Below, piece by piece: positions 37,858-49,115 of a DNA stretch of 64,000 nucleotides. The stretch covers positions 1,904,166-1,968,165 of the forward strand of contig JALJCS010000055.1 in assembly GCA_023055355.1 (NCBI GenBank), in the 5' to 3' direction. Source of the DNA: Agelaius tricolor (lineage: Eukaryota > Chordata > Aves > Passeriformes > Icteridae). Position numbers and translations under genes: made by a program. The notes beneath the pieces were generated by a model. It was not told where the DNA came from. It saw only the letters and a program-made list of their open reading frames with translations, and did not search any database. Within the stretch, counting starts at the first letter, position 1. Each line of letters opens with the position of its first letter.

Positions 37858-39635
37858 CTGTGTTTAATTCTGTGTATGTGGGAAATCTGTGTTTAATTCT
37901 GTGTATTTGGAAAATCTGTGTTTAATTCTGTGGATGTGAAAAATCTGTGTTTAATTCAGAGTATTTGAAAAATCTGCTGTCCAATTCAGTGTATTTGGAA
38001 AATCTGTGTTTAATTCTGTGTATGTGAAAAATCTGTGTTTAATTCTGTGTATGTGAAAAATCTGTGTTTAATTCAGTGTATTTGAAAAATCTGGTGTTTA
38101 ATTCAATGTATTTGGAAAATCTGCTGTTTAATTCAGTGTATTTGAAAAATCTTCTGTTCAATTCAATGTATTTGAAAAATCTGGTGTCCAATTCAGTGTA
38201 TTTGGAAAATCTGTGTTTAATTCAGTGTCTTTGAAAAATCTGTGTTTAATTCAGAGTATTTGGAAAATCTGCTGTTCAATTCTGTGTCTTATTGAAAAAT
38301 CTGTGTTTAATTCAATGTATTTGAAAAATCTGCTGTTCAATTCAGAGTATTTGAAAAATCTGCTGTTTAATTCAGTGTATTTGGAAAATCTGGTTCAATT
38401 CAGATTATTTGGAAAATCTGGTATTCAATTCAGATTATTTGAAAAATCTGTGTTCAATTCAGTGTATTTGAAAAATCTGTGTTTAATTCTGTGTCTTTGA
38501 AAAATCTGGTATTCAATTCAGTGTATTTGGAAAATCTGGTGTTCAATTCTGTGTCTTTGAAAAATCTGTGTTTAATTCAATGTATTTGAGAAATCTGTGT
38601 TCAATTCAGTGTATGTGAAAAATCTGTGTTCAATTCAGTGTCTTTGAAAAATCTGTGTTCAATTCAGTGTATTTGGAAAATCTGGTGTTCAATTCAGTGT
38701 ATTTGGAAAATCTGTGTTCAATTCAATGTATTTGAAAAATCTGCTGTTTAATTCAATGTATTTGGAAAATCTGCTGTTCAATTCAGTGTATTTGGAAAAT
38801 CTGTGTTTAATTCAGTGTCTTTGAAAAATCTGTGTTTAATTCAGTGTCTTTGAAAAATCTGCTGTTTAATTCAGTGTATTTGAAAAATCTGTGTTCAATT
38901 CAGTGTATTTGGAAAACCTGTGTTCAATTCAGTGTATGTGAAAAATCTGTGTTCAATTCAGTGTATTTGGAAAATCTGTGTTCAATTCAGAGTATTTGGA
39001 AAATCTGCTGTTTAATTCAGTGTATTTGAAAAATCTGCTGTTTAATTCAGTGTATTTGGAAAATCTGCTGTTCAATTCAGTGTCTTTGAAAAATCTGTGT
39101 TTAATTCAATGTATTTGAAAAATCTGGTGTCCAATTCAGTGTATTTGAAAAATCTGCTGTTCAATTCAGAGTATTTGAAAAATCTGGTGTTTAATTCAGT
39201 GTATTTGGAAAATCTGCTGTTCAATTCAGTGTATTTGAAAAACCTGAAGTTCAATTAAGAGTATTTGAAAAATCTGCTGTTTAATTCAATGTATTTGAAA
39301 AATCTGGTGTTCAATTCAGTGTATTAGAAAAATCTGGTGTCCAATTCAGTGTATTTGGAAAATCTGTGTTTAATTCAGTGTCTTTGGAAAATCTGCTGTT
39401 TAATTCAGTGTCTTTGGAAAATCTGGTGTTCAATTCAGAGTATTTGAAAAATCTGCTGTTTAATTCAATGTATTTGGAAAATCTGTGTTTAATTCAGTGT
39501 CTTTGGAAAATCTGGTGTTCAATTCAATGTATTTGAAAAATCTGCTGTTTAATTCAATGTCTTTGGAAAATCTGTGTTCAATTCAGTCTTATTGAAAAAT
39601 CTGCTGTTTAATTCAGAGTATTTGAAAAACCTGGA
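37858..39635. repeat. 30-bp minisatellite in intron 5
   Basis: About 60 units of TTTAATTCAGTGTATTTGGA followed by AAATCTGTG or AAATCTGCTG. A further 1.5 units lie at 39840-39890, beyond exon 6. Confidence 0.97.
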
Positions 39636-39776
39636 GTTTTTTTAGCCCATTTCTGTGTAAAATCAGATCTCCCTTCCTCCTGTGACTTTTTCTGCTGCAG
39701 GACAGGGCTTGGCAGCAGGGAATGCTGCTCCCTATCCCTAAAGTCACCTTTTCAATCTTTCTTTTTACCCTGACAG

Positions 39777-39836
39777 GGACAGAATGATGCTGCTCAAGTT
39801 GGAACAGGAGATTCTGGAGTTCATTAGTGATAACAA
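39777..39836 (+). CDS. R3HDM2: R3HDM2 coding exon 6 (R3H domain, first part)
   Basis: A 60-nt exon between ttaccctgacag and gtaagt. It encodes residues 168-187 plus two bases of N188: RDRMMLLKLEQEILEF followed by ISDN. This is the first helix of the R3H domain. The same 30-bp minisatellite lies on both sides: about 1.8 kb upstream, and about 1.5 further units beginning at the donor itself. Confidence 0.93.
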
Positions 39837-39892
39837 GTAAGTTTAATTCATTGTCTTTGAAAAATCTGCTGTTCAATTCAGTGTATTTGAAA
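39837..39892. repeat. Intron 5 minisatellite units after exon 6
   Basis: The donor GTAAGTTTAATTCATTG runs straight into TCTTTGAAAAATCTGCTG and TTCAATTCAGTGTATTTGA, the same unit as the big array upstream of exon 6. Confidence 0.85.
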
Positions 39893-40016
39893 ACCAGTGG
39901 TGCTGGAGTCTGTGCCGAGCAAGGGGAATTTCCCAACGGAGATTTGGGAATTTGGGGATTTGGAGCAGGGTGAGGATGTTCTCCTGCACACCCTGAGGTG
40001 GCAGGGGTGGAAGTGA

Positions 40017-40193
<177 letters not shown>

Positions 40194-40199
40194 TAAGCG

Positions 40200-41690
40200 C
40201 CTTCCTTCCCTGCTTCCTTTCCTTTGCTCCTTCCCTTTGCTTTTCCCCTTGCTCCTTCCCTGCTTCCTTCCCTGCTTCCTTCCCCTTTCCTCCTTCCCTG
40301 CTTCCTTCCCTTGCTCCTTCCCTTGCTCCTTCCCTGCTTCCTTCCCTGCTTCCTTCCTTTGCTCCTTCCCTGCTTCCTTCCCCTTTCCTCCTTCCCTGCT
40401 TCCTTCCCCATTCCTCCTTCCCTGCTTCCTTCCCTGCTTCCTTCCCCTTGCTCCTTCCCTGCTTCCTTTCCTTTGCTTTTCCCCTGCTTCCTTCCCTGCC
40501 TCCTTCCCTGCCTCCTTCCCTGCTTCCTTTCCTTTGCTTTTCCCCTTGCTCCTTCCCTGCTTCCTTCCCCTTTCCTCCTTCCCCATTCCTCCTTCCCCTT
40601 GCTCCTTCCCTGCTTCCTTCCCTGCTTCCTTCCCTGCTTCCTTTCCCTTGCTTTTCCTCTTTCTTCCTTCCCCTGCTTCCTTCCCCTTCTTCCTTTCCCT
40701 TGCTTTTCCCCTTTCTTCCTTCCCCTTTCCTCCTTCCCCTTTCTTCCTTCCCCTTTCTACCTTCCCTTTTCTTCCTTCCCCTTGATTCCTTCCCCTTGAT
40801 TCCTTCCCCTTGCTTTTCCCCTTCTCCATCTCTTCCCTTTTTCCCTTTTTCCTTTCCCATTCTCTTCCCCTTCTTCTTCTCCTTCCCCTTCTTCTTCCCT
40901 GTCTTCTTCCTCTTCCCCTTTTCCCTTCCCCTTTTCCCTTCCCCTTTTCCCTTTCCCTTTTCCCTTCCCCTTTTGCCCTTTCCCTTTTTCCTTCTTCCCC
41001 TTCTTCTTCTCTCATCCCCTTCCCCATTTTCCTTTTCCTTCCTCTTCCCTTTTCCCTCTTTCCCTTCCCTTCTCCTTCCCCTTCTTCTTTCCCTTCTTCT
41101 TCCCCTTCCCCTTTTTCCTTTCCTTCCTCTTTCCCTTTTTCTCTTTCCCTTTTCCCTTTCCCTTCCCCTTCTTTTCCCCCTTCTTTTCCCCCTTCTTTTC
41201 CCCCTTCCCCTTCTCCTTCCCCTTCTTCTTCCCCGTCTTCTTCCTCTTCCCCTTTTCCCATTCCCTTTTCCCTTTCCCTTTTCCCTTTTCCCTTTCCCCT
41301 TTTCCCTTTTCCCTTTCCCCTTTTCCTTTTTCCTTCTTCCCCTTCTTCTTCTCTCATCCCCTTCCCCTTTTTCCTTTCCTTCCTCTTTCCCTTTTTCTCT
41401 TTCCCTTTTCCCTTTCCCTTCCCCTTCTTTTCCCCCTTCTTTTCCCCCTTCTTTTCCCCCTTCTCCTTCCCCTTTTCCTTCCCCTTTTCCTTCCCCTTTT
41501 CCTTCCCCTTTTCCTTCCCCTTTTCCTTCCCCTTCTCCTTCTCCTTCTCCTTCTCCTTCTCCTTCTCCTTCTCCTTCTCCTTCTCCTTCTCCTTCTCCTT
41601 CTCCTTCCCCTTTCCCTTCTCCTTCCCCTTCTCTTTCCCTTTTCCCTTTTTCCTTCCCCTTTCCCCTCTCCCTTCCCCACATCCCAGGAA
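40200..41690. repeat. CT array in intron 7 (CTTCCTTCCC to CTCCTT)
   Basis: About 1.5 kb of almost pure C/T on the coding strand. Left third: CCTGCTTCCTTCCC words. Middle: CCCCTTTTCCCTTCCC. Right: a clean (CTCCTT)n run near 41527-41608. Confidence 0.97.
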
Positions 41691-41978
41691 TCCTCTGTAC
41701 CAGGATGGGTTCCACACCACATTTACATTTTTGTTTTACCTCATTAGAGGTGAAGCTCCCTCTCTAGAACCAGAATCACAGAATGAAGGGGCACAGGGAA
41801 GAAAAACCTTTTCCTTCCAGCCCTCCCTGCCTCTCCACAGCTCCTGGAGGAAGGGACAGGAGCTGAAATTTCCCCCAAATTTCCCCCAAATTTCCCCCAA
41901 TTTTCACCCAAATTTCACCCAAATTTCACCTTAAAACTGCTTTTTTTCCCCTCCTAACAAGGGCTGGTTCTCTTGCAG

Positions 41979-42087
41979 CCCCGAGCAGAGATTCTCTGAG
42001 CACATCAAGGACGAGAAGAGCGCAGAATTCCCTCAGAGGTTCATCCTGAAGAGGGATGACACCAGCATGGAGCGGGACGACAACCAG
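41979..42087 (+). CDS. R3HDM2: R3HDM2 coding exon 8 (SUZ domain, first part)
   Basis: A 109-nt exon between ggttctcttgcag and gtgagg, leaving in phase 0. It encodes residues 235-271: IPEQRFSEHIKDEKSAE, then FPQRFILKRDD and TSMERDDNQ. This is the R3H-SUZ linker and the start of the SUZ motif; SUZ domains are RNA-binding and frequently follow R3H. The last 20 bases and the donor are copied at 42675-42694. Confidence 0.94.
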
Positions 42088-42284
42088 GTGAGGGAGGGCA
42101 CAGCACAAAAACTCCAAAATTCTCCTGCCCCTCATCCCATGGAAGCTCCCACCCCACCCAGGCAGCAACATCTGAATTTCATCAAAGATTTTTTTGCCCA
42201 ATTTTATAGAAATGGATGGAGAATTGCTGTGGGTTTTATGGCTCTGCTTCTCCATTCCCCAACTGGATCAGGGGAATTTTTGAT

Positions 42285-42674
42285 GGGAATTTTTTAGATT
42301 TTCCTTTGAAACCAGGGTGATATTCTTGATTTTCCCCCTTAAACCAAGGTGATATTCCTGATTTTCCCTCTGAATATTGCTGCTTTTCCTCATGGAACCA
42401 GTGACCATGGTGGTATTCCTGATTTTCCCTCTTGAAACCAGGGTGATATTCCTGATTTTCCAGGGTGAGATTCCTGATATTTTCCCCATTGGATCAGGGT
42501 GATATTCCTGATTTTCCCCCTTAACCCAAGGTGATATTCCTGATTTTCTGAAACCAGGGAGATATTCCTCATTTCCCCCATGAAACCAGGGAGATATTCC
42601 TGATTTTCCCTGTGAAACCAGGGTGATATTCCTGATTTTCCCTGTGAAACCAGGTTGATATTCCTGATTTTCCC
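42285..42674. repeat. 32-bp minisatellite, first block, intron 8
   Basis: Units GGTGATATTCCTGATTTTCC plus CCATGAAACCAG and variants. It stops exactly where the exon 8 copy starts. Confidence 0.93.
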
Positions 42675-42900
42675 TGGAGCGGGACGACAACCAGGTGAGG
42701 GAGGGCACAGGGCGGCCTTGGCAAAGCTCCCAGGAGCACAAAAACTCCAAAATTCTCCTGCCCCTCATCCCATGGAAGCTCCCACCCCACCCAGGCAGCA
42801 ACATCTGAATTTCATCAAAGATTTTTTTGCCCAATTTTATGGAAATGGATGAAAAATTGCTGTGGGTTTTATGGCTCTGCTTCTCCATTCCCCAAAATCA
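42675..42900 (+). pseudogene. R3HDM2: Copy of the end of exon 8 with its donor
   Basis: The last 20 bases of exon 8 (TGGAGCGGGACGACAACCAG) and about 180 bp of following intron recur 607 bp downstream, donor gtgagg included. There is no acceptor in front of the copy, so it is not an exon. The copy has about 27 bases more than the original after GGGCACAG. It sits between units of the 32-bp array. Confidence 0.9.
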
Positions 42901-43019
42901 GCTGGAGGCCAGGCCAGGTTTTAAAAAGTGGAGCCTTTTTCCAAGGTTTCTTTGGGAATATTTTGCTTTCTCCTCTTGCAGCAAGCCATGCCCTATCCCA
43001 ATGATATCAGCTCCCATTT

Positions 43020-43188
43020 CCATAAAAACATGGAATAATTGGGCTTGGAAAAACCCTTAAAGCTCCTCCAGTTCCATCCCTGGACATTTTCCACCATCCC
43101 AAATGCATTGAGCAGCAGCATTGCCCCAACCTGGCCTTGGGCATTCCAGGGATGGGGCAGCCACAGCTTCCCTGGGCAAAAATTCCTG
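43020..43188 (-). mobile_element. Antisense CR1 LINE fragment
   Basis: GGAAAAACCCTTAAAGCTCC, CCCCAACCTGGCCTTGGGCA, TTCCAGGGATGGGGCAGCC and ACAGCTTCCCTGGGCAA form the well-known complement of the avian CR1 3-prime region. It ends in five copies of AAAAATTCCTG. Confidence 0.8.
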
Positions 43189-43612
43189 AAAAAATTCCTG
43201 AAAAAATTCCTGAAAAAATTCCTGAAAAAATTCCTGAGCCTGTTCTGGGAGGAGTTTTTTAGATTAGGAATTTTTTTGGGAATTTTTGATGGGAATTTTT
43301 TTAGATGGGAATTTTTTAGATGGGAATTTTAGATGGGAATTTTTGATGGGAATTTTTTTAGATGGGAATTTTTTTTGAATTTTTTAGATGGGAATTTTTT
43401 AGATGGGAATTTTTTTTAGATGGGAAATTTTGGGGAATTTTTGATGGGAATTTTTTTAGATGTGAATTTTAGATGGGAATTTTTGATGTGAATTTTTTAG
43501 ATGGGGATTTTTTTTAGATGGGAATTTTTTTTTGGAATTTTTGATGGGAATTTTTGATGGGAATTTTTTAATGGGAATTTTTTGGGAATTTTTGATGGGA
43601 ATTTTTTAGATT
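43189..43612. repeat. GATGGGAATTTTTTTA array
   Basis: About 25 imperfect units of 12-20 bp. It also contains the earlier AAAAATTCCTG run and a short piece (GGGAATTTTTTAGATTTTCC) shared with 42280-42304. Confidence 0.9.
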
Positions 43613-44232
43613 TTCCTTTGAAACCAGGGTGATATTCCTGATTTTCCAGGGTGATATTCCTGATATTTTCCCCATTGGATCAGGGTGATATTCCTGATTT
43701 TCCCCCTTAACCCAAGGTGATATTCCTGATTTTCTGAAACCAGGGAGATATTCCTCATTTCCCCCATGAAACCAGGGAGATATTCCTCATTTTCCCTGTG
43801 AATATTCCTGTTTTTCCCCATGGAACCAGGGTGATATTCCTGATTTTCCAGGGTGATATTCCTGACATTTCCCCCATGAAACCAGGGTGATATTCCTGAT
43901 ATTTTCCCTCTGAATATTCCTGATTTTCCCTATGAAACCAGGGTGATATTCCTGATATTTTCCCTCTGAATATTCCTGATATTTCCCCATGGAACCAGGG
44001 TGATATTCCTGATTTTCCAGGCTGATATTCCTGATTTTCCAGGCCGACATTCCTGACATTTTCCCCATGAAACCAGGGTGATATTCCTGATTTTCCAGGG
44101 TGATATTCCTGATTTTCCAGGGTGACATTCCTGATATTTTCCCCATGGAACCAGGGTGATATTCCTGATTTTCCATGGTGACATTCCCGATTTTTTCCCC
44201 ATGAAACCAGGGTGATATTCCTGATTTCTGCC
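43613..44232. repeat. 32-bp minisatellite, second block, intron 8
   Basis: Same unit as at 42285-42674 (GGTGATATTCCTGATTTTCC). The two blocks share whole stretches, showing that the intron segment was duplicated together with the exon 8 end. Confidence 0.93.
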
Positions 44233-44424
44233 TCATGCAGAGCTCAGGCAGGCTGGTTTCTATTTGGGAACAGCCAGGAATGAACCCCCTGGCCCCTTCA
44301 TCCTTGCACTCAGGTGTCTCCAAGGTCGGTGCAGGTGCACAAAATCACCAAATCCACAATTCCCACCCAAAATTGGCAGCACTGGCTGCTCCTGCTGACC
44401 CCTGAGCTGTGTTTGTCCCTTCAG

Positions 44425-44520
44425 ATCAGACTCCCCTTGCAGGATGGGAGAAGGAGCAAATCCATCGAGGAGCGGGAGGAGGAATACCAGCGGGTCAGGG
44501 AGAGGATCTTTGCACGAGAG
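44425..44520 (+). CDS. R3HDM2: R3HDM2 coding exon 9 (SUZ domain, second part)
   Basis: A 96-nt exon between tgtcccttcag and gtgagt, phase 0 on both sides. It encodes residues 272-303, starting IRLPLQDGRRSKSIEEREEE and ending RVRERIFARE. The run SKSIEEREEEYQRVRERIF is the conserved helical core of the SUZ domain in this family. The intron to its right contains 2.6 kb of a 21-bp minisatellite. Confidence 0.95.
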
Positions 44521-44764
44521 GTGAGTTTTGGGATCCTTCACCAAATCATGATTAATCACCAATTTATTATCATTATTATCAGCATTGTTATTATTATTCC
44601 TGGAGCTTTGGGCCACAAGGTTTTCCCCTTCAATATTGCAGATGTTGATTTTTTCCCTGCCAACGTTTCTCAGAGTTTTGGGGCCGCTGGATTCCAGCAA
44701 AGGTGGTTGAGCTTCTGGGGTGGAGGAGCCACAGCTGCAGCCTCCAGCCTGCTCCTTCCAGAAA

Positions 44765-47365
44765 TTCCAGGGAATTTGGGCATTCCCAGGAGGAATTTGG
44801 GCATTTCCAGGAGGGATTTGGGCATTTCCAGGAGGGATTTGGGCATTCCTGGGTGGAATTTAGTCTGCTCCTTCCAGAAATTCCAGGGAATTTGGGCATT
44901 CCTGGGTGGAATTTAGCCCTCAGGAGGGATTTAATCCTTCCCAGGAGGGATTTGGGCCTTCCCAGGAGGGATTTGGGCCTTCCCAGAAGGAATTTGGGCA
45001 TTTCCAGAAGGAATTTGGGCATTTCCAGGAGGGATTTGGGCATTCCTAGGAGGGATTTGGGCCTTCCTGGGTGGAATTTAGCCCTTCTTAGGAGGGATTT
45101 AGTCCTTCCCAAAAGGGATTTGGGCATTCCCAGAAGGGATTTGGGCACTCCAAGGAAGAATTGGGCATTCCCAGGAGGGATTTGGGCATTTCCAGGAGGA
45201 ATTTGGGCATTCCCAGAAGGAATTTGGCCATTCCTGGGTGGAATTTAGCCCTTAGGAGGGATTTAATCCTTCCCAGGAGGGATTTGGGCCTTCCCAGGAG
45301 GGATTTGGGCATTCCCAGAAGGGATTTGGGCACTCCAAGGAGGAATTGGGCATTTCCAGGAGGAATTTGGGCATTCCCGGGGGGATTTAATCCTTCCCAG
45401 AAGGGATTTGGGCATTTACAGAAGGAATTTGGGCATTTTTGGGTGGAATTTAGCCCTCAGGAGGGATTTAATCCTTCCCAGGAGGGATTTGGGCCTTCCC
45501 AGGAGGAATTTGGGCACTCCCAGGAGGAATTTGGGCATTTCCAGAAGGAATTTGGGCATTTCCAGGAGGGATTTGGGCATTCCCAGGAGGGATTTGGGCA
45601 TTTCTGGGCGGAATTTAGCCCTTCTTAGGAGGGATTTAGTCCTTCCCAGGAGGAATTGAGCATTCCCAGGAGGAATTTGGGCATTTCCAGGAGGGATTTG
45701 GGCATTTCCAGGAGGGATTTGGGCCTTCCCAGGAGGAATTGTGCATTCCTAGGAGGGATTTGGGCCTTCCTGGGTGGAATTTAGCCCTTCTTAGGAGGGA
45801 TTTAGTCCTTCCCAGGAGGAATTTGGGCATTTCCAGGAGGGATTTGGGCATTTCCAGGAGGGATTTGGCATTTCCAGGAGGGATTTGGGCCTTCCCGGGG
45901 GGAATTTGGGCCTTCCCAGAAGGGATTTGGGCCTTCCCGGGAGGAGTTTGGGCCTTCCCAGAAGGAATTTGGGCATTTCCAGGAGGGATTTGGGCATTTC
46001 TGGGTGGAATTTAGCCCTTCTTAGGAGGGATTTGGGCATTCCCAGAAGGGATTTGGGCATTTCCAAGAGGGATTTGGGCATTTCCAGAAGGAATTTGGGC
46101 ATTTCTGGGTGGAATTTAGCCCTTCTTAGGAGGGATTTGGGCCTTCCCAGGAGGAATTTTGGCATTTCCAGGAGGAATTTGGGCACTCCCAGGAGGAATT
46201 TGGGCATTTCCAGAAGGGATTTGGGCCTTCCCAGGAGGGATTTGGGCCTTCCCAGGAGGAGTTTGGGCATTTCCAGAAGGAATTTGGGCATTCCCAGAAG
46301 GAATTTGGGCATTTCTGGGTGGAATTTAGCCCTTCTTAGGAGGGATTTGGGCCTTCCCAGGAGGAATTGTGCATTCCTAGGAGGGATTTGGGCATTTCCA
46401 GGAGGAATTTGGGCATTCCCAGAAGGGATTTGGGCATTTCTGGGTGGAATTTAGTCCTTCTTAGGAGGGATTTAGTCCTTCCCGGGAGGGATTTGGGCCT
46501 TCCCAGGAGGAGTTTGGGCATTTCCAGGAGGGAATTTGGACATTTCCAGGAGGGAATTTGGACCTTCCTATATGGAATTGGGCATTCCCAGGTGGAATTT
46601 AATCCTTCCCAGGAGGGATTTGGGCATTCCCAGAAGGAATTTAGGCCTGCCCAGGAGGAATTTAGGTTTTCCTATGAGGAATTGGGCATTTCCAGGAGGG
46701 ATTTGGGCATTTCCAGAAGGAATTTGGCCATTTCTGGGTGGAATTTAGCCCTTTCCAGGGAGGGATTTACTCCCTCCCAGAGGGATTTGGGCCTTCCCAG
46801 GAGGAATTTGGGCATTCCTAGAAGGGATTTAGGCCTTCCTAGGAAGCATTTGGTATTTTCAGGAGGGATTTGGGCACTCCAAGAAGGAATTTTGGCATTC
46901 CCAGGACGGATTTGGGCATTTCCAGGAGGGAATTTGGACATTTCCAGGGGGAATTTGGACCTTCCTATATGGAATTGGGCATTCCCAGGTGGAATTTAAT
47001 CCTTCCCAGGAGGGATTTGGGCATTCCCAGAAGGAATTTAGGCCTGCCCAGGAGGAATTTAGGTTTTCCTATGAGGAATTGGGCATTTCCAGGAGGGATT
47101 TGGGCATTTCCAGAAGGAATTTGGCCATTTCTGGGTGGAATTTAGCCCTTTCCAGGGAGGGATTTACTCCCTCCCAGAGGGATTTGGGCATTCCTAGAAG
47201 GGATTTAGGCCTTCCTAGGAGGAATTTGGTATTCTCAGGAGGGATTTGGGCATTCCTAGAAAGGATTTAGGACTTCCTAGGAGGAATTTGGGCATTCCCA
47301 GGAGGAATTTGGGCATTCCCATGAGGAATTTCGTCCTTCCTAGAAGGAATTTCGTCCTTCCTGGG
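44765..47365. repeat. 21-bp minisatellite in intron 9
   Basis: About 120 units of GGAGGGATTTGGGCATTTCC and variants. Twenty-one bases are seven codons, so open frames of 150-200 codons run on both strands (PRRDLGI one way, MPKSLLG the other). A 200-bp block at 46560 recurs at 46957. Confidence 0.97.
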
Positions 47366-47565
47366 AGGAACTGGGAGACCTGAGGGATCAGGGAATTCCC
47401 TGGATGGATCCCTCAGGGATCTGCTGTGCAGGGGGCTCAGCACCACCCTCAGCACCCTCCGGGTGCCGTCCCCACCCTCTGGAATTGGGGTTTTTCCCAC
47501 ATTTTTTTTTTGAAGTCTCTTTTTTTTTTCTTTCCTCCCCATCTCCACCTTGCTGCTGCTCCCAG

Positions 47566-47597
47566 TCTGGCCAGAATGGATTCCTCACAGACAGCAG
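47566..47597 (+). CDS. R3HDM2: R3HDM2 coding exon 10 (32-nt microexon)
   Basis: A 32-nt exon between ctgctgctcccag and gtgagt. It encodes residues 304-313 (SGQNGFLTDS) plus two bases of R314. The match to the family text following FARE is good. In mammals I remember about 17 further residues before the next conserved block; here the frame passes directly to exon 11. A decayed copy of that missing cassette may lie at 47681-47726. Confidence 0.85.
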
Positions 47598-47680
47598 GTG
47601 AGTGCTGCCCTGGTATAATTTCATTTTAAATGCCATAAAATTCTGCTTTTCCCTCTCCACATTCCCCCCAGAATGCTTTT

Positions 47681-47726
47681 CTTGCAGCTCCCACCCACAG
47701 ATGCAGATTTGCAGGGATTTCTCTTT
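47681..47726 (+). pseudogene. Possible decayed cassette exon after exon 10
   Basis: Following cattccccccag, the text reads ECFSCSSHPQMQICR. From memory the mammalian protein has EAFSSSSHKRRQIFR at this point, which gives nine matches in fifteen. The base after the expected end is G-G rather than GT, so no donor is present. A weaker copy lies at 48707-48756. Confidence 0.4.
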
Positions 47727-47774
47727 GATTTTTTTTGTGCCATGCCATGCACAGCTGCTCCAGGACTCACTGAA

Positions 47775-48545
47775 GGTGTTTTTTGTTTTTCTTTCAAAAA
47801 TAAAATGAAAAAGGAGGGTGAGAACGGCAGGGAGGAATTCCAGCAGTTTCCAAATCTCTTTTTTCCCCCAAAAAGGACAGGGAATCCCTGCCCTGAAGGG
47901 TTTTTGTTTTTTCCTTTCAAAAATAAAATGAAAAAGGAGGGTGAGAACGGCAGGGAGGAATTGAGGAATTCCAGCAGTTTCCAAATCTCTTTTTTCCCCC
48001 AAAAAGGACAGGGAATCCCTGCCCTGAAGGGTTTTTGTTTTTTCCTTTCAAAAATAAAATGAAAAAGGAGGGTGAGAACGGCAGGGAGGAATTCCAGCAG
48101 TTTCCAAATCTCTTTTTTCCCCCAAAAAGGACAGGGAATCCCTGCCTTGAAGGGTTTTTGTTTTTTCCTTTCAAAAATAAAATGAAAAAGGAGGGTGAGA
48201 ACGGCAGGGAGGAATTGAGGAATTCCAGCAGTTTTCAAATCTCTTTTTTCCCCCAAAAAGGACAGGGAATCCCTGCCCTGAAGGGTTTTTGTTTTTTCCT
48301 TTCAAAAATAAAATGAAAAAGGAGGGTGAGAACGGCAGGGAGGAATTGAGGAATTCCAGCAGTTTTCAAATCTCTTTTTTCCCCCAAAAAGGACAGGGAA
48401 TCCCTGCCCTGAAGGGTTTTTGTTTTTTCCTTTCAAAAATAAAATGAAAAAGGAGGGTGAGAATGGCAGGGAGGAATTGAGGAATTCCAGCAGTTTTCAA
48501 ATCTCTTTTTTCCCCCCAAAAAGGACAGGAAATCCCTGCCCTTAC
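47775..48545. repeat. Tandem array, unit about 120-130 bp, six copies
   Basis: Units contain CTTTCAAAAATAAAATGAAA, AAGGAGGGTGAGAACGGCAG, GGAATTGAGGAATTCCAGC, TTCAAATCTCTTTTTTCCCC and GGACAGGGAATCCCTGCCCT. Some units lack GGAATTGA. Confidence 0.95.
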
Positions 48546-48639
48546 AGTGCCAGGATCAGGCAGGGCTGTCCCTAATCCCTGCTTATCCATTCTGGGTGAT
48601 TTCAAGGTGACACTGAAGTGTCTCAGGCTCCATCTGAGC

Positions 48640-48920
48640 TGCTGAGGGTGAATTCTGCCCTGGGAGACTCTAAAATGTTGATTTTCCCTCCTCACACTCC
48701 CCACAGAATGCTTTTCTTGTTGCTCTCACAGGCAGGGGCAGATTTGCAGGGATTTCCCTGTGATTTATTTGTGCCATGCCACGCTGAATGCCCCAGGGGA
48801 GTTTTCTAAAAGTGTTTTCTTTCAATTTTGAGTCCTTTTTGGCTGTTTAAAATTCAAAAGGAGGGTGGCAATGGCAGGGAGGAATTCCAGCAGTTTTCAA
48901 TCCTCTTTTTCTCCCAAAAA
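48640..48920. repeat. Diverged copy of 47600-47850
   Basis: CCACAGAATGCTTTTCTTG, GCAGATTTGCAGGGATTTCC and TTTGTGCCATGCCACGC match the sequence after exon 10. It is an older duplication flanking the 125-bp array on its right. Confidence 0.8.
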
Positions 48921-49115
48921 GATAGGAAATGCTCATCCCTGCCTTTCTGCCTGCTGGATTTTGGCAGAAAAGTGAAATCACACACTTGTAATCAACTGCA
49001 CAGCCATGACCTCAGTGCCACCAAAATCACTGCAGTGATCCCAAAATCAGTCAATTCTGGGAGCCTTTTCCATGGCCTCAGGTCAAAATGCAGAGCTCTC
49101 CTTGAGTCAGAGGGG

